From a virus: a DNA stretch of 64,000 bases. Below are positions 62,324-64,000 of the stretch, in pieces. The stretch is taken from the IMG/VR virus record IMGVR_UViG_3300037010_001286, positions 18,149-82,148 of that record; one strand, written 5' to 3'. Position 1 is the stretch's first letter, and every line of letters begins with the position of its first letter. The notes below the pieces were generated by a model. The model did not search any database and had not been told where the DNA came from. It was given only the letters and a program-made list of their open reading frames with translations. Made by a program: the position numbers and the translations under genes.

Positions 62324-62701
62324 ATGGCACATAATAAAGATCTAGCGGATAAACAACGTGTTTCAAAGTTAGACAGAGAAATTATTGATAAACTTCATAT
62401 CCTACGTGAGCTTATTGAGGCTAATACAAAGCATCTTATGAGTCTTATGAAGAATAATGTCTCTACAATGGAGAAATTATCTACAGAAGAGTTTACCAAA
62501 ACAATTCAAACAAATTATAAAGTTTGGATTGAGAATGAAAAGCTACTTCAAAAACTTTGGAAATTTAGTGGTGATGAGGGGTATATCCGAACCTGGTATT
62601 TTCCAGCTTGTTCTTGTCCTAAAATGGACAATGATGATGCTTGGCCGCATGGCCCTTATATTAAAAGTAAATCTTGTATAATTCACGGTTGGGAGGAATA
62701 A
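62324..62701 (+). CDS. hypothetical protein, 125 aa
   Basis: Unrecognised. ATG 62324 with AAAGGAGAG is preferred over an open frame from 62213. Helical N-terminal half (KLDREIIDKLHILRELIEAN), then a C-terminal segment with Cys/His (FPACSCPKMDN ... CIIHGW) resembling a metal site. Confidence 0.65.
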   Translation: MAHNKDLADKQRVSKLDREIIDKLHILRELIEANTKHLMSLMKNNVSTMEKLSTEEFTKTIQTNYKVWIENEKLLQKLWKFSGDEGYIRTWYFPACSCPKMDNDDAWPHGPYIKSKSCIIHGWEE

Positions 62702-62704
62702 TAA

Positions 62705-62860
62705 ATGGATATGGAACATATGTTTCTTGTTGGATTAGCAGTTGCCTTAGGAGTATTGGTTGCTCCTTATGTTTTTAGCCTACTTCTTATTGTATTTTTA
62801 AGTATATTCGTTGTTGTAGCTACGGCTATAGCTGCAGTAGTAAAGTTTGTATCAAAATGA
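62705..62860 (+). CDS. small membrane protein, 51 aa
   Basis: ATG with GGGAGG upstream. Two adjacent hydrophobic stretches (LVGLAVALGVLVAPYVF and LLLIVFLSIFVVVATAIAA). Overlaps the next start by ATGA. Function unknown; possible antiholin, superinfection or host-membrane effector. Confidence 0.6.
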   Translation: MDMEHMFLVGLAVALGVLVAPYVFSLLLIVFLSIFVVVATAIAAVVKFVSK

Positions 62861-63078
62861 GAACATATACCTTTGGTAGAGCTTTCTACTTAATGAAGTA
62901 TGGCGGTAAGATTTGTAAGTCAACTCGTACATCTTATAGAATCATTAATGATACCATTTGGGAATTTAATGATTCTTTAAATTCTTGGGTAATATGTCTA
63001 CATATTTACTCTGATGAGGTTATGGGTAGCTGGGAGGAGGTTCATCAATGTCCAAAAATTCCTGCGAAACATTCTTGA
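62857..63078 (+). CDS. hypothetical protein, 73 aa (weak DUF2829-like pattern)
   Basis: Compact beta-type protein YTFGRAFYLMKYGGKI ... IWEFNDS ... SWEEV. The start 'F..A..lm..G' and terminal W-E pattern recall DUF2829/Tad2-like small phage proteins, but the match is weak. Coupled to the preceding membrane gene by ATGA and overlaps the next. Confidence 0.5.
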   Translation: MRTYTFGRAFYLMKYGGKICKSTRTSYRIINDTIWEFNDSLNSWVICLHIYSDEVMGSWEEVHQCPKIPAKHS

Positions 63079-63212
63079 TAGAGCTATTAGTAGTTCTACT
63101 TATTTTTGTTTGTACTTTGCTGATGCCTCAAACACTACCTGTATTACTTATAGAGTTGATAAGTTTAGTTGGACTAATTCTTATGCTTGTAGGTTGTACA
63201 TTTAGAGATTAG
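63048..63212 (+). CDS. small membrane protein, 54 aa
   Basis: ATG 63048 has the strongest SD in the area (GGGAGGAGG). Two hydrophobic segments (FLIELLVVLLIFVCTLLM and VLLIELISLVGLILMLVGC). The second frame through this DNA lacks an SD. Its end LVGCTFRD carries a Cys after the helix. Function unknown. Confidence 0.6.
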   Translation: MSKNSCETFLIELLVVLLIFVCTLLMPQTLPVLLIELISLVGLILMLVGCTFRD

Positions 63213-63310
63213 CTTTTACAGATATAGAAATTATGTGGTGAAGATATAGCTGCTGTTATCTTCAAAACTACTAGTAAAGCAGTATTATTAATTCAAATAA
63301 TGGAGAACAT

Positions 63311-63463
63311 ATGAGAGCAATAACTGGATTTATTCTATTGGTATCTTGGGTAGCAGGATTTGTAATTGCAAAAGGTTTTTGGAGTACAGTATTTTGTATA
63401 ATCCCTTTGTGGTCTTGGTACTTAGTTGTAGAGAAACTTCTAATATCCTTCAAGTTAATTTGA
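63311..63463 (+). CDS. small membrane protein, 50 aa
   Basis: ATG 63311 preceded by TGGAGAA. Two hydrophobic segments (ITGFILLVSWVAGFVIA and STVFCIIPLWSWYLVV). A hairpin GAAGATA/TATCTTC (63240-63263) lies upstream. Last gene before the right-end region. Confidence 0.55.
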   Translation: MRAITGFILLVSWVAGFVIAKGFWSTVFCIIPLWSWYLVVEKLLISFKLI

Positions 63464-63484
63464 GGCTTAGGTCAGATACCCTTT

Positions 63485-63528
63485 CACTCCCTTAATGTCG
63501 GGAGTGACCCTATAATTATTTTTTTTTT
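63485..63528 (+). terminator. rho-independent terminator
   Basis: CACTCCC-8-GGGAGTG perfect 7-bp GC-rich stem, then ACCCTATAATTATTTTTTTTT. Marks the right border of the small-gene cluster. Confidence 0.85.
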
Positions 63529-63870
63529 ATTAAAGTTCCTTTTTAGATTGCTATAATACATTTTTAGATTATGATAGTACCCTCCAATAACCTCCGAGTT
63601 CCTTTTATGTCGGGAGTGTAACTTTCAAAAATTTCGTAATTTCCACCCTGCGACTCCAACGACCTTAAACGAAACTTAAACCCCCCTTTAAACCCCCTTA
63701 AAAAGCCCCCTAAAAGTAACACACGATAACAGCCTCTAACATATCTCCCCGTGTGTGTGTAGGATAGTAACACGAGATTAACTTTATATTCATTTTAGAT
63801 TACATTTAAGGTTCTTTTAAGTAACTGTGTAGTATTTATTAATTCCTTATAAGGTGCGCGTATGTATCCC
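63529..63870. other. gene-free right-end region with C-tracts
   Basis: No supported gene. Contains a second copy of ATGTCGGGAGTG (63607-63618; first copy 63495-63506 in the terminator) and three C5-6 runs at ~63680-63711 (G-runs on the minus strand), unusual for this AT-rich genome. Resembles a terminal or early-control region of a phage genome. Confidence 0.5.
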
Positions 63871-63887
63871 GTGATAACTTTTTATCC

Positions 63888-63916
63888 TTGACACGTTTAC
63901 CTTGTTTCACTATACT
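63888..63916 (+). promoter_or_regulatory. strong sigma70 promoter, copy 1
   Basis: TTGACA (63888-63893), 17-base spacer, TATACT (63911-63916). An SD-like AGCGGAGGGAGTG follows at 63929-63941. Directed to genes outside the window. Confidence 0.9.
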
Positions 63917-63969
63917 GTCATTCAGTTAAGCGGAGGGAGTGAAAAGTTATATCATATAACTTTTTATCC

Positions 63970-63998
63970 TTGACACGTTTACCTTGTTTCACTATACT
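63970..63998 (+). promoter_or_regulatory. strong sigma70 promoter, copy 2
   Basis: TTGACA (63970-63975), 17-base spacer, TATACT (63993-63998); identical to copy 1, 82 bases downstream. Tandem strong promoters are typical of immediate-early phage regions. Confidence 0.9.
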
Positions 63999-64000
63999 GT

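Larger units (their letters stand above)
63874..64000 (+). repeat. 82-bp spaced direct repeat carrying promoters
   Basis: 45 identical bases at 63874-63918 recur at 63956-64000 (offset 82), each containing a complete promoter. The second copy is cut by the window edge, so more copies may follow. Confidence 0.9.

Noticed and set aside
63014-63205. 63-codon plus-strand frame
   Set aside because: No SD; the overlapping frame 63048-63212 has GGGAGGAGG and a clear membrane-protein sequence.
63564-63773. Minus-strand 69-codon frame
   Set aside because: GTG start without SD, Gly/Arg-rich because of the C-tracts; no neighbouring minus-strand genes.

Overview
The window is a continuous stretch of an AT-rich, strictly lytic-looking tailed phage genome (siphovirus plan: HK97-type capsid genes, a 2,078-residue tape measure, no sheath or baseplate-wedge genes seen). 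There is no host chromosome, integrase, tRNA or rRNA. A Gram-negative host is indicated by a nested inner/outer spanin pair with a lipobox and by a Sec-exported endolysin. Intact TTGACA-17-TATACT-type promoters imply that the host housekeeping sigma factor serves early/middle genes. The window starts and ends inside the phage genome.

Layout: (1) 22-8958, plus strand: SF2 helicase, ClpP-like protease, family A DNA polymerase, a 27-bp inverted repeat, DnaB-like helicase and TOPRIM primase. (2) 9010-16500, minus strand: catalytically dead ligase-like protein with a zinc ribbon, sigma factor, SbcC/SbcD-like (gp46/gp47) pair, an acyl-carrier-protein homologue, SSB-like protein, dNMP kinase and 5'-nuclease. 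(3) 16501-18457, plus: a structured intergenic region, a plasmid-type Rep/primase and a RuvC-like resolvase. (4) 18550-49416, minus: virion and lysis genes, in order from the right: portal, prohead protease, capsid, connectors, tail tube, chaperones, tape measure, tail tip, fibre, M15 peptidase, holin, endolysin, spanins, collagen-like and YadA-like fibres. (5) 49658-52520, plus: terminase. (6) 52576-61662, plus: deoxynucleotide supply (NrdB, NrdA, ThyX, dCMP deaminase, NUDIX), GroES-like co-chaperonin, ATP-dependent ligase, HNH endonuclease. (7) 61663-64000: a gene-free, hairpin-rich segment with its own late-type promoter motif, tiny membrane proteins, then a terminator and tandem strong sigma70 promoters within 82-bp spaced repeats.

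Two promoter classes explain how the genome is read. Sigma70 promoters lie before the SSB/recombination/sigma operon, before the nucleotide-metabolism operon and at the right end. A second, uniform element, ACGATWATW, lies 20-40 nt before portal, protease, tail tube, tape measure, tail hub, fibre and terminase genes, and further upstream of lysis and Rep genes. Its CGAT core resembles the -10 of sigma28-type factors, and the phage encodes a compact region 2/region 4 sigma factor. The simplest reading is a phage-encoded late sigma reading these sites.

The most interesting items are: this sigma/motif system; the pseudo-ligase next to the sigma gene with a C-terminal clamp-binding-like motif; the interleaved (pseudoknot-topology) repeats ahead of the Rep gene; a 68-bp non-coding element present in both divergent promoter regions with a compensatory base-pair change; the phage acyl carrier protein; and the 61.7-62.3 kb candidate RNA.
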